The notes under the pieces: generated by a model
Seen by the model: only the letters and a program-made list of their open reading frames with translations
Told to the model about the DNA's origin: nothing
Database searches by the model: none
In this document: one piece after another, positions 5,515 through 12,665 of the stretch
Layout of the letters: the number at the start of each line of letters is the position of its first letter
Position numbering within the stretch: the first letter of the stretch is position 1
Made by a program: the position numbers and the translations under genes
Assembly: GCA_018819085.1 (NCBI GenBank)
Contig: JAHJQT010000068.1
Span: 1-15,773 of the forward strand
Direction: 5' to 3'
Length of the DNA: 15,773 bases
DNA from: Patescibacteria group bacterium
GTDB lineage: Bacteria; Patescibacteriota; Minisyncoccia; Portnoybacterales; UBA2143

Positions 5515-7167
5515 ATGCAAAAACAAATTAAGTTTGACGAACAAGCTAGACGTTTACTTAAAAGAGGCGTTGATAAACTAGCTAACGCTGTAAAGGTAAC
5601 ATTAGGCCCAAAAGGTCGTAATGTTGTTTTAGATAAAGGTTTTGGTTCTCCTGAAATTACTAATGATGGAGTAACTATTGCAAAAGAAATTGAACTAGAA
5701 AATAAATTTGAGAACATTGGTGCTGAAATCGTTAAAGAAGTTGCCAGTAAAACAAATGATTTGGCTGGAGATGGAACAACTACTGCTACTCTTTTAACTC
5801 AAGCAATTATTACCCAGGGGTTGAAAAATGTCGCGGCTGGGGCTAATCCTTTAGCTATTAAAAAAGGTATTGAAAAAGGAGTTAAAGCAGTTATTGAGGA
5901 ATTAAAAAAAATATCAAAAATAGTGGCTGGCAAGGCTGAAATCGCGCAAGTAGCTACTATTTCTGCTGAAGATTCAGAAATAGGGGATTTAATTGCAGAT
6001 GCTATTCAGGAAATTGGAAAAGAAGGCGTTATTACTGTTGAAGAATCTCAAACTATTGGATTAACAAAAGAGGTTGTTAAAGGAATGCGTTTTGATAAGG
6101 GGTATGTTTCTCCTTATATGATTACAAATACAGAGAAAATGCATGCAGAATACAGTGATCCATATATTTTAATTACTGATAAAAAAATATCAAGCATTCA
6201 AGAAATTCTACCTCTTTTAGAAAAAATTACTCAAAGCGGAAAAAAGGATATTGTTATTATTTCTGAAGATGTTGATGGTGATGCCTTAACTACTTTAATT
6301 GTTAATAAATTAAGAGGAACTTTTAACGCTTTAGCTATAAAAGCTCCTGGATTTGGAGATAGACGAGATGAAATGCTTGAAGACATAGCTATTTTAACAG
6401 GTGGTCAAGTTATTTCAGAAAAAGTTGGTTTAAAACTTGAAAATGCAGAAATAAAAATGCTTGGAACTGCTCGTAAAGTAATAACTGATAAAGAAAATAC
6501 AACCATTGTTGAAGGACAAGGCAAGAAACCTGAAATTGAAGCTAGAATAAATCAGATTAAAACAGAATTAGATAAAAGCGATTCTGATTTTGATAGAGAA
6601 AAATTACAAGAAAGATTAGCTAAGTTAGCTGGTGGAGTTGCAGTTCTTAAAGTCGGAGCTGCTACTGAATCAGAACAGAAATACAAGCAGGCAAAAACAG
6701 AAGATGCTTTGGCAGCTACTAAAGCAGCTATTGCTGAAGGAATTGTTCCTGGAGGCGGAGTCGCTTTAATAAGAGCTTTAAAAGGATTAGATGATGTTAA
6801 AGTATCTGGAGATGCTAAGATTGGTTTAAGTATCTTAAAAAGAGCGCTAGAAGAGCCATTAAGACAAATTGCTATTAATGCTGGAGAAGATGGTGCTGTG
6901 GTTGTTGATGAAGTTAAAAAAGGTAAAGGTGCTTATGGATATAATGCAGCTAAGAATAAATATCAGGATTTATTTGAGGCAGGAATTATTGATCCTACAA
7001 AAGTTACTCGTTCTGCTCTAGAAAATGCAGCTTCTGCTGCAGCTATGCTTTTAACAACAGAGTGTGTTATAACTGATGCACCTGAAAAACGATGTTCTTG
7101 TGGTGGTAGTGGTGGCGGAATGCCTTCAATGGGCGGAATGGGTGGCGGAATGGGTGGAATGATGTAA
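5515..7167 (+). CDS. groEL: Chaperonin GroEL with Cys-containing tail
   Basis: A full-length 550-residue Hsp60 that folds client proteins in a cage closed by GroES, with ATP hydrolysis. Signatures seen: VTLGPKGRNVVLDKGFGSPEITNDGVTIAKEIELE near the N-terminus, DLAGDGTTTATLLTQAI with the ATP-site aspartate, the family signature AAxxEGIVPGGG near residue 410, and the usual GGM-type C-terminal tail. The tail carries a C-S-C motif (Cys527, Cys529) just before the glycine-methionine repeat, which I do not associate with typical GroEL. The 88-base gap after groES holds a TATAAT at 5457-5462 but no good -35, so an internal promoter is uncertain. A strong terminator follows at 7187. Confidence 0.98.
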   Translation: MQKQIKFDEQARRLLKRGVDKLANAVKVTLGPKGRNVVLDKGFGSPEITNDGVTIAKEIELENKFENIGAEIVKEVASKTNDLAGDGTTTATLLTQAIITQGLKNVAAGANPLAIKKGIEKGVKAVIEELKKISKIVAGKAEIAQVATISAEDSEIGDLIADAIQEIGKEGVITVEESQTIGLTKEVVKGMRFDKGYVSPYMITNTEKMHAEYSDPYILITDKKISSIQEILPLLEKITQSGKKDIVIISEDVDGDALTTLIVNKLRGTFNALAIKAPGFGDRRDEMLEDIAILTGGQVISEKVGLKLENAEIKMLGTARKVITDKENTTIVEGQGKKPEIEARINQIKTELDKSDSDFDREKLQERLAKLAGGVAVLKVGAATESEQKYKQAKTEDALAATKAAIAEGIVPGGGVALIRALKGLDDVKVSGDAKIGLSILKRALEEPLRQIAINAGEDGAVVVDEVKKGKGAYGYNAAKNKYQDLFEAGIIDPTKVTRSALENAASAAAMLLTTECVITDAPEKRCSCGGSGGGMPSMGGMGGGMGGMM

Positions 7168-7186
7168 TCTAATATTGAATCTAGAT

Positions 7187-7217
7187 AAAATAGCCCTGAT
7201 TATTCAGGGCTATTTTT
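7187..7217 (+). terminator. Rho-independent terminator of groESL
   Basis: A 13-base perfect stem, AAAATAGCCCTGA (7187-7199) with TCAGGGCTATTTT (7204-7216), a TTAT loop and a T-rich end. It lies 19 bases past the groEL stop and marks the end of the chaperonin operon. Confidence 0.9.
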
Positions 7218-7218
7218 G

Positions 7219-7247
7219 TTGCAAAAATGAGTGGTCGGGGATATAAT
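7219..7247 (+). promoter_or_regulatory. Promoter of the lemA-htpX unit
   Basis: TTGCAA (7219-7224), a 17-base spacer and TATAAT (7242-7247), directly after the groEL terminator. Predicted +1 is about 7254, giving a roughly 100-base, almost purely A/T leader before lemA. That leader shows no clear structure. A weak AGGT at 7343-7346 is the only SD-like site. Confidence 0.7.
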
Positions 7248-7355
7248 GGAGATAGAAAATAAAATAATAAATAATAATTTAATAATAATCTAAGATAGAT
7301 TTATTTAAGTTTTTTAATTTAAAAATTTAGAAAAATTTACTTAGGTAATAAAAAT

Positions 7356-7913
7356 ATGGGACGTTTTTTAGGAATTTTAATTGGTGTAATCGTTCTAGTT
7401 ATTTTTTGGCTAATAGCTATTTATAATAGTTTAATTAAGTTAAGAAATAGAACTGATGAAGCCTGGTCAGATATAGATGTTCAATTAAAAAGGAGATATA
7501 ATTTAATCCCTAATTTAGTTGAATCAGTTAAGGGTTATGCTACACATGAAAGAGAGCTTTTTGAAAATGTTACTAAAGCTCGAACAGCTGCTATGGGAGC
7601 ACAAGCTCCAGGTGATAAAGCACAGGCAGAAAACATGCTTACAGGTGCTTTAAAATCCTTATTTGCTGTTGCAGAAAATTATCCTGATTTAAAAGCTAAT
7701 CAGAATTTTTTGGAATTACAAAAAGAATTATCTGATACAGAGAATAAGATTCAGGCAGCTCGAAGATTTTATAACGGAAATGTTAGAGATTTCAATATTA
7801 AGATTGAAACTTTTCCTAATAATTTAGTTGCAGGAGCATTAAGTTTTAAGAAGAGAGATTTCTTTGAGTTAGAATCTAAAGAAGAAAAAGAACCTGTTAA
7901 GGTTGAGTTTTAG
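7356..7913 (+). CDS. lemA: LemA family membrane protein
   Basis: A 185-residue LemA protein, the usual size. One N-terminal membrane helix (about residues 4-25, FLGILIGVIVLVIFWLIAIYN) is followed by the family hallmark SLIKLRNRTDEAWSDIDVQLKRRYNLIPNLVESVKGYATHERE. The rest is a long helical bundle with LKANQNFLELQKELSDTENKIQAARRFYN, also diagnostic. The topology expected for the family is a short N-terminal tail, one helix and a coiled soluble domain. LemA has no agreed biochemical role but is repeatedly found beside HtpX, as here (3-base gap), which suggests a shared membrane-quality or secretion function. Confidence 0.96.
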   Translation: MGRFLGILIGVIVLVIFWLIAIYNSLIKLRNRTDEAWSDIDVQLKRRYNLIPNLVESVKGYATHERELFENVTKARTAAMGAQAPGDKAQAENMLTGALKSLFAVAENYPDLKANQNFLELQKELSDTENKIQAARRFYNGNVRDFNIKIETFPNNLVAGALSFKKRDFFELESKEEKEPVKVEF

Positions 7914-7916
7914 GAT

Positions 7917-8810
7917 ATGGCGACACTTTACACTCAAAAAGATAAAAACATAAGGAAAACTTGGTTTTTAATCTTTGTTTTCCTTGTTTTTATTATCGGA
8001 CTAGGATGGTTTTTTTCTTATCAATTCCAGAGTCCTGTTATTTTAGTCATAGCAGTTATTTTCAGTTCTTTAATGAGTTTTATTTCTTATTGGTATTCAG
8101 ATAAGATTGTTTTAAAGATGAGTAAAGCAAAAGAAATTAAACATGAAGAGAATCCAGAACTTTATCATATAGTGGAAAATCTTTGTATTACGGCTGGATT
8201 ACCCATGCCTAAGATATACATTATAGAAGAAATGTCTCCAAATGCTTTTGCTACTGGTAGAAATCCAGAACATGCTGTTGTTGCTGTGACTAGAGGTCTT
8301 TTAGAAAAATTAGATCGTTCAGAATTAGAAGGAGTTTTAGCTCATGAATTAAGTCATATTGGCAATCGTGATATTCTTTTACAAACAGTAGTTGTTGTTT
8401 TAGTTGGTATGGTGGCCTTACTCTCTGATTTTTTTGTGCGTTGGAGTTTTTTTGGAGGAGGTAGAAAAGGGAATCGTGAAGGAGGTCAATTAGCTGGTAT
8501 TATGGTTATAGTTGGTTTTGTTTTAGCTATTCTTTCTCCTTTTATAGCTACTTTAATTCATATGGCTATTTCACGTAAAAGGGAATTTTTAGCTGATGCT
8601 GATGGCGCTTTATTAACTCGCTATCCAGAAGGGCTAGCTAGCGCTTTAGAAAAGATTTCTCAAGATACAACACCATTAAAAGTAGCTAATAAGGCAACAG
8701 CTCATTTATATATTTCAAATCCGCTTAAGAAGAAAAAAATAAGAAAAATTTTTAGCACTCATCCTCCAATAGAAGAACGAGTTAATATTCTACGAGGGAT
8801 GAAGATATAA
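7917..8810 (+). CDS. htpX: Membrane zinc metalloprotease HtpX
   Basis: A 297-residue M48B integral-membrane peptidase that removes damaged membrane proteins. Two hydrophobic segments near the N-terminus (about 16-33 and 38-58) precede the catalytic motif HELSH (H143, E144, H147), followed by IGNRD. The third zinc ligand is E223 in the REFLADADGA motif. Two further hydrophobic stretches lie between them (about 158-174 and 190-218). NAFATGRNPEHAVVAVTRGLL is the conserved strand region before the active site. All catalytic residues are present. It is coupled to lemA by a 3-base gap, and the next gene follows by 2 bases. Confidence 0.97.
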   Translation: MATLYTQKDKNIRKTWFLIFVFLVFIIGLGWFFSYQFQSPVILVIAVIFSSLMSFISYWYSDKIVLKMSKAKEIKHEENPELYHIVENLCITAGLPMPKIYIIEEMSPNAFATGRNPEHAVVAVTRGLLEKLDRSELEGVLAHELSHIGNRDILLQTVVVVLVGMVALLSDFFVRWSFFGGGRKGNREGGQLAGIMVIVGFVLAILSPFIATLIHMAISRKREFLADADGALLTRYPEGLASALEKISQDTTPLKVANKATAHLYISNPLKKKKIRKIFSTHPPIEERVNILRGMKI

Positions 8811-8812
8811 TT

Positions 8813-9163
8813 ATGGAAAATTTTCAAGAAAACTTAAATAATGAAAATTCGTTAAATGATTTTCATGAAGAAATTAAGAATATACAATTAAAAGAAGAAG
8901 AGAAAAAACAGGATAAAGCTAATCCTGATTTAATGAGCATTGATCCAGATGATTTAAATGAAAGAGATATGGAAATGTGGCAATGGTATAAAGATTTAAG
9001 TCCTGATAATATTACTAAAAGCGATTTGTTCCGTATTAGGGAATATGTTTATTCTATTAAAAATGGCAATTCAAGCAGAAATGGTTATTTTTCATTTTTG
9101 AGTGATAAAGTGATGGGCATTTGGGGGAAGAGAGAGTTGCAGAATAATAAAAAAAGTTCATAA
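8813..9163 (+). CDS. Unknown acidic protein, 116 aa
   Basis: No family is recognised. The first 45 residues are highly charged and low-complexity (repeated Asn, Glu and Lys) and are probably disordered or coiled. The part that looks folded runs from about residue 40: NPDLMSIDPDDLNERDMEMW, then QWYKDLSPDNITKSDLFRIREYVYSIKNG. It is rich in aromatic and acidic residues and is helical. There is no membrane segment or signal peptide. The start is 2 bases after the htpX stop and the gene is followed after 10 bases by another small unknown gene, so it belongs to the lemA-htpX transcript. The TATAAT overlapping the htpX stop is too close to the ATG to be its promoter. Confidence 0.75.
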   Translation: MENFQENLNNENSLNDFHEEIKNIQLKEEEKKQDKANPDLMSIDPDDLNERDMEMWQWYKDLSPDNITKSDLFRIREYVYSIKNGNSSRNGYFSFLSDKVMGIWGKRELQNNKKSS

Positions 9164-9173
9164 TTTTAAATAA

Positions 9174-9422
9174 ATGGGGATATTATTTGATACTAATAAA
9201 AAAATATATCGCAGAGATTTTGAGAAATTACTAAGAAGTATTCCAGAATTATCAGATATAGAGCGTTCATATATTGAAGGTGTTTTTCAGGATTCTCTAA
9301 AAGATGGATTAACTAAATATGAATTAAAAAAAGAAATTAGTAGATTAAAAAATAATCCAAATGATGAAATAGATTCTTACGAAATAGAGAAGATAAAGGA
9401 CAAGTTAATAGAGAAACTTTAA
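9174..9422 (+). CDS. Unknown small helical protein, 82 aa
   Basis: The family is not recognised. The 82-residue product is predicted to be almost entirely helical and strongly charged: FEKLLRSIPELSDIERSYIE, then FQDSLKDGLTKYELKKEISRL, then YEIEKIKDKLIEKL. The acidic loop NPNDEIDSYEIEKI before the last helix has a loose resemblance to an EF-hand loop but lacks the regular spacing, so calcium binding is not claimed. It lies 10 bases after the preceding unknown gene. Its TAA stop (9420-9422) is immediately followed by the first base of tRNA-Ser, so 3' processing of the mRNA must cut right at the stop codon if the two share a transcript. Confidence 0.7.
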   Translation: MGILFDTNKKIYRRDFEKLLRSIPELSDIERSYIEGVFQDSLKDGLTKYELKKEISRLKNNPNDEIDSYEIEKIKDKLIEKL

Positions 9423-9509
9423 GGAGAGGTCGCATAGAGGCCTAGTGCACCGTCTTGGAAAGGCGGCATACCTTTACCGGTATCGCGGGTTCGAATCCCG
9501 CCCTCTCCG
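9423..9509 (+). tRNA. tRNA-Ser (GGA anticodon)
   Basis: Complete 87-base serine tRNA. The acceptor stem GGAGAGG/CCTCTCC is perfect. The D stem is GCA/TGC, the anticodon stem CCGTC/GGCGG has one G-U pair, and the loop TTGGAAA carries the anticodon GGA, reading UCC and UCU. The class II variable arm has TACC/GGTA paired. The T arm is GCGGG-TTCGAAT-CCCGC. The discriminator is G at 9509, as expected for serine. CCA is not encoded (CAGAG follows), so it must be added after transcription. The first base directly follows a stop codon. Confidence 0.97.
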
Positions 9510-9571
9510 CAGAGATGAATTTTTAGTTCCTTTTAAATTTTTCGATAAATTTTCCTAAGGAGGTGTTAATA

Positions 9572-10198
9572 ATGGAAAAAAAAGTAAAATGGAGAAGAAA
9601 AAAGAAAAAAAAGAATATTCTAGAAAATCTTAGAATAGGTAATTCCTCTTTAACTAAAAGTATATTTTTACTGGTTTTTGTTTTATTAGTTATTAGTTAT
9701 CTTATAGCTAATTTAGGAAGCATGCTTAGTGGACAAATCGATAGTGTAGGAGTAAATTCTAAAGAAATTAATTTTGATGTGTGGAATAGGATTTTTTCAA
9801 GTGTTATAGGAATGAATGCAAAATGGAGTGTTCAAAAAGATGGCAGAATCAAAATTGATTTTCCTTATCAAAGAACAGATAAAGAAAGAAAAGTTATGGA
9901 AGAGGGGTCTCACATATTCTATATTAGTCCTAAATTTTCTAATCAAATACCTATTGAGCATGAAATTAGACGAAATATGAGAGATGGCTCTTCAAGAGTA
10001 GAAAAAAGAGATGGTTATATTTCTATTAGTGAAGGAAAAACATTTCTTCAAAGAGGAGATATAAACACTGTAATAAAGAGAAGTGGTAAACAATGGAAAT
10101 CAGAACACAAATATCACAATAAAAGTTTAAAACAAAAAGGAAATTTTGACGAAAATGGAAGAATGGTAATTCAAGATATTCGTAATCATGATAAATAA
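9572..10198 (+). CDS. Unknown single-pass membrane protein with basic N-terminus, 208 aa
   Basis: No family is recognised. The ATG at 9572 is chosen over an in-frame GTG at 9563 because the latter lies inside the SD TAAGGAGGT (9556-9564), which is 7 bases from the ATG. The protein opens with a very basic stretch, KKVKWRRKKKKKN, then a charged linker. One hydrophobic helix follows at about residues 30-48 (SIFLLVFVLLVISYLIANL). The positive-inside rule places the basic end in the cytoplasm and the remaining 160 residues outside. That domain is rich in Lys, Arg, Ser and Gly, has FDVWNRIFSSVIGMNAKWSV and DGRIKIDF, and contains no Cys. There is no lipobox or sortase motif. A hairpin closes the gene. 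Confidence 0.75.
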   Translation: MEKKVKWRRKKKKKNILENLRIGNSSLTKSIFLLVFVLLVISYLIANLGSMLSGQIDSVGVNSKEINFDVWNRIFSSVIGMNAKWSVQKDGRIKIDFPYQRTDKERKVMEEGSHIFYISPKFSNQIPIEHEIRRNMRDGSSRVEKRDGYISISEGKTFLQRGDINTVIKRSGKQWKSEHKYHNKSLKQKGNFDENGRMVIQDIRNHDK

Positions 10199-10244
10199 TA
10201 AGTAGGGGTAGAAAAAATAATCTGCCCCTACTTATTAAAATTTT
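10197..10244 (+). terminator. Long hairpin, probable terminator
   Basis: AATAAGTAGGGG (10197-10208) pairs with CCCCTACTTATT (10225-10236), extended inward by four more pairs including one wobble. It starts within the stop codon of the preceding gene. What follows is AAAATTTT rather than a pure T run, so termination may be incomplete. The A/T-flanked symmetry could also let it work on the opposite strand. Confidence 0.6.
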
Positions 10245-10249
10245 AAAAA

Positions 10250-10333
10250 ATGAATAAATTATATAACAAAATTTTATTACTACTTTTTTTAACTATAGTA
10301 TTTGGCGGAATAGCTTTTTTATGTTTTGGATAA
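10250..10333 (+). CDS. Possible 27-residue membrane peptide
   Basis: A short frame from the ATG at 10250 to TAA at 10331-10333. The product begins MNKLYNKILLLLFLTIVFGG and ends with seven more residues including one Cys. Basic residues at the start followed by about 18 hydrophobic residues give a convincing single membrane helix, or a bare signal peptide. There is no clear SD, and it follows the hairpin by a few bases. It could equally be the remnant of a secreted-protein gene. Too short to be sure it is translated. Confidence 0.35.
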   Translation: MNKLYNKILLLLFLTIVFGGIAFLCFG

Positions 10334-10370
10334 TTTATTATGTTAAGTAAAATAAAGAAGGATTAAAAAA

Positions 10371-10871
10371 ATGAAAATAAAAAATAAAGAATTACATCGA
10401 ATAACTTCTACGGCTATTATTTATAAAAAGCAAAAGAAAGAAATAAAATATTTAATTGCTCAAAGAAGTTTAGAAAAAAAAGCATTTCCAGGTAAATGGA
10501 CTGTGCCAGGTGGAGGGTTAGAAACAGATGACTATATTAATACTCCTAAAACAACAAAAGATCTTTGGTATTTTGCCATAGAGAATTCTTTAAGAAGAGA
10601 AGTAAGAGAAGAAGTTAATCTTAAAATGGGTAAAATTAAATATCTTTTAGATATTGTTTTTATTATTCCTGATGGAACTCCATCTATTATTTTAAGTTTT
10701 TATGCGCCATATAAATCAGGTCAGGTTAAATTAGATTATGAAAATACTGATTTTGTTTGGGCAACTTATCAAGAGATAAAAAAGTATGATTTGATTGATG
10801 GTATTTTAGAAGAAATAGAAATGGTTGAAAAAATATTAAAAGGAGGGAAAAATATAAATTATAAGCGTTAA
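10371..10871 (+). CDS. Nudix hydrolase with an expanded Nudix box
   Basis: A 166-residue protein of the Nudix superfamily, which hydrolyses nucleoside diphosphates linked to another group. KWTVPGGGLE (G47-G49, E51) opens the Nudix box, and RREVREEVNL (R76, E77, E80, E81) closes it with the metal-binding glutamates intact. Between them lie about 14 more residues than the standard G-x5-E-x7-REuxEE spacing allows, including INTPKTTKDLWYFAIENSL. The rest fits the fold: HRITSTAIIYKKQKKEIKYLIAQRS is the first strand pair. The SD AAGGA (10358-10362) lies 8 bases before the ATG. It is the first gene of the unit that continues into dnaG. Substrate unknown. Confidence 0.92.
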   Translation: MKIKNKELHRITSTAIIYKKQKKEIKYLIAQRSLEKKAFPGKWTVPGGGLETDDYINTPKTTKDLWYFAIENSLRREVREEVNLKMGKIKYLLDIVFIIPDGTPSIILSFYAPYKSGQVKLDYENTDFVWATYQEIKKYDLIDGILEEIEMVEKILKGGKNINYKR

Positions 10872-10873
10872 AT

Positions 10874-12661
10874 ATGACTAGTAATCCGGTAGATGAAATT
10901 AAAAATAAATTAGATGTAGTTGATGTAATCGGAGGATACATTAAAGTGCAGAAAGCAGGGCGTAATTATAAGGCGTCTTGTCCTTTTCATTCTGAAAAAA
11001 CACCTTCTTTTATGATATCTCCAGAAAGACAACTTTGGAGATGTTTTGGATGTAATAGAGGAGGAAGTATTTTTGATTTTATTATGGAGATAGAAGGAGT
11101 TGAATTTGGTGATGCTTTAAAAATTCTTGCTCAACGGGCAGGTGTGGAATTAAAAAGAATTGATCCTAAAATAAAGACTAAAAGAACTAAATTATATGAA
11201 ATTTGTAGTCTAGCTAATTCTTTCTTTATAAAACAATTTGAAGCAGGGAAAATAGGTAAAGATATGCAAAAATATCTCATTGAAAGGGGATTGAAACAGA
11301 AAACGATTAAAGATTGGGAAATTGGATATGCTCCAAAGGGATGGCAAATATTAGTAGATTTTTTAAATGGCAGAGGATACTCTAGTGAAGATGTTCTGAT
11401 GGCTGGATTGGCTGTAAAAAGTGAAAAGAATACAAATAGAAATAAATATTATGATAGATTTAGAGATAGAATTATTTTTCCTATTAAAGATGTAAATGGA
11501 GTTGTTGTTGGATTTACAGGTCGTGAAAACCCTAATAGTCCAAATGAAAATATGGGTAAATACATTAATACTCCAAGTACTTTGATTTATGATAAAAGTC
11601 GTATTTTATATGGACTAGATAAAGCAAGAACAGATATAAGGAAAAAGGATTTATGTATTTTAGTAGAGGGACAGACAGATGTAATTATGTCACATCAAGC
11701 TGGATTTGCTAATACGGTAGCAAGTTCTGGAACTGCACTTACTGAAGAACAGTTAAAAATCATTAAACGTTATACAAATAATTTAGCAACTGCATTTGAT
11801 ATGGATTCAGCTGGTGAAATGGCTACAAAGAAAGGAATTGATTTAGCTCTTCAATTAGGTTTTAATGCTAAAGTAATAAGCTTGCTTGATAATCAAGATC
11901 CTGCTGATTGTATAAAGAAGAGTGCGTCTTCTTGGTCTAAATCTATTAATGATGCTGAATATTTAATTGAATTTTATTTAAATAGAGCTTTTGCAAAGGA
12001 TAATTCAAATACAATAGAAAGAAAAAAAGAAATAAGTAAAGAAATTTTGCCGATTATAAAGAAGATTACTAACAATGTTGAACAATCTCACTGGTTACAG
12101 GAACTAGCTGGTCGTTTAATGATTCAAGAAAGCGCATTGACTGAAGAATTAAAAAAAATTAAAGATGTAAATCCATACATAAGTAATGATATTGCGAATA
12201 ATGATGTTGTAAATAAAAAAGACATTCTCCAAGCACCTCCTCTTGAAGAATATACACTTGGACTTGTATTGGCTTATCCTAAAATTTTTAGAAAATATAA
12301 AGATAAGTTATCTCATTTATTTACCGATCCTTATTTAGAAGAAATATTTGAAATTTTTAAGAAAAATAAAATTAAAAAAAATGATTTAGAAACTCTTAAA
12401 AAAAATTTATCTGATAGTTTATTTGAAAAAACCAATGATATTATTTTTAAAACAGAATCTCAAAGAAATTTAATTGAAGAATTTAATCCAGAAAAAGAAA
12501 TTGAATTTTGTTTTCTTGAATTACAAAAAAGAAATATGCAAAAAGAATTAAATAAATTAAATTTGGAAATGAAACAAGCAGAAATTGAAAAAAATGAAGT
12601 GCTAATAAAAAAATTAACTAAAGATTTTAATAAATTAATTAAAGGAAATAATATAATATAA
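10874..12661 (+). CDS. dnaG: DNA primase DnaG
   Basis: Bacterial primase that makes RNA primers at the fork, 595 aa, within the usual range. The N-terminal CHC2 zinc-binding domain has C36-P-F-H39 and C57-F-G-C60. A catalytic core with GFTGRENPNSPN follows. The Toprim motifs are ILVEGQTD (E265) and AFDMDSAG (D309, D311); E. coli-type enzymes read DGD, here DMD. The C-terminal 200 residues are divergent, lysine and glutamate rich and helical, ending in a coiled-coil-like segment in place of a recognisable DnaB-binding domain. The start is 2 bases after the Nudix stop. The common rpsU gene upstream is absent. Confidence 0.97.
   Translation: MTSNPVDEIKNKLDVVDVIGGYIKVQKAGRNYKASCPFHSEKTPSFMISPERQLWRCFGCNRGGSIFDFIMEIEGVEFGDALKILAQRAGVELKRIDPKIKTKRTKLYEICSLANSFFIKQFEAGKIGKDMQKYLIERGLKQKTIKDWEIGYAPKGWQILVDFLNGRGYSSEDVLMAGLAVKSEKNTNRNKYYDRFRDRIIFPIKDVNGVVVGFTGRENPNSPNENMGKYINTPSTLIYDKSRILYGLDKARTDIRKKDLCILVEGQTDVIMSHQAGFANTVASSGTALTEEQLKIIKRYTNNLATAFDMDSAGEMATKKGIDLALQLGFNAKVISLLDNQDPADCIKKSASSWSKSINDAEYLIEFYLNRAFAKDNSNTIERKKEISKEILPIIKKITNNVEQSHWLQELAGRLMIQESALTEELKKIKDVNPYISNDIANNDVVNKKDILQAPPLEEYTLGLVLAYPKIFRKYKDKLSHLFTDPYLEEIFEIFKKNKIKKNDLETLKKNLSDSLFEKTNDIIFKTESQRNLIEEFNPEKEIEFCFLELQKRNMQKELNKLNLEMKQAEIEKNEVLIKKLTKDFNKLIKGNNII
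12652..12657 (+). promoter_or_regulatory. Candidate -10 box of a leaderless rpoD promoter
   Basis: TATAAT lies inside the last codons of dnaG, 8 bases before the rpoD ATG. The 19-base string from 12651 to 12669, ATATAATATAATTATATGG, is identical to 1001-1019 at the start of the PspC gene. No acceptable -35 box lies 16 to 18 bases upstream, so it is weaker evidence than the promoters at 41 and 979. Confidence 0.45.
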
Positions 12662-12665
12662 TTAT

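Noticed and set aside
5487..5717. Minus-strand frame over the start of groEL
   Set aside because: Antisense to conserved groEL codons; no supporting signals.
7246..7293. Short frame starting MEIENK
   Set aside because: Its ATG overlaps the -10 box, so it would lie upstream of the transcription start; low-complexity Asn/Ile product.
8806..8811. TATAAT just before the ATG at 8813
   Set aside because: Only one base separates it from the ATG and it is made by the last codons of htpX; no -35 box.
9387..9422. EF-hand in the 82-residue protein
   Set aside because: The acidic stretch lacks the regular 1-3-5-12 ligand spacing.
10726..10941. Minus-strand frame across the Nudix-dnaG junction
   Set aside because: Overlaps two well-supported genes and has no recognisable product.
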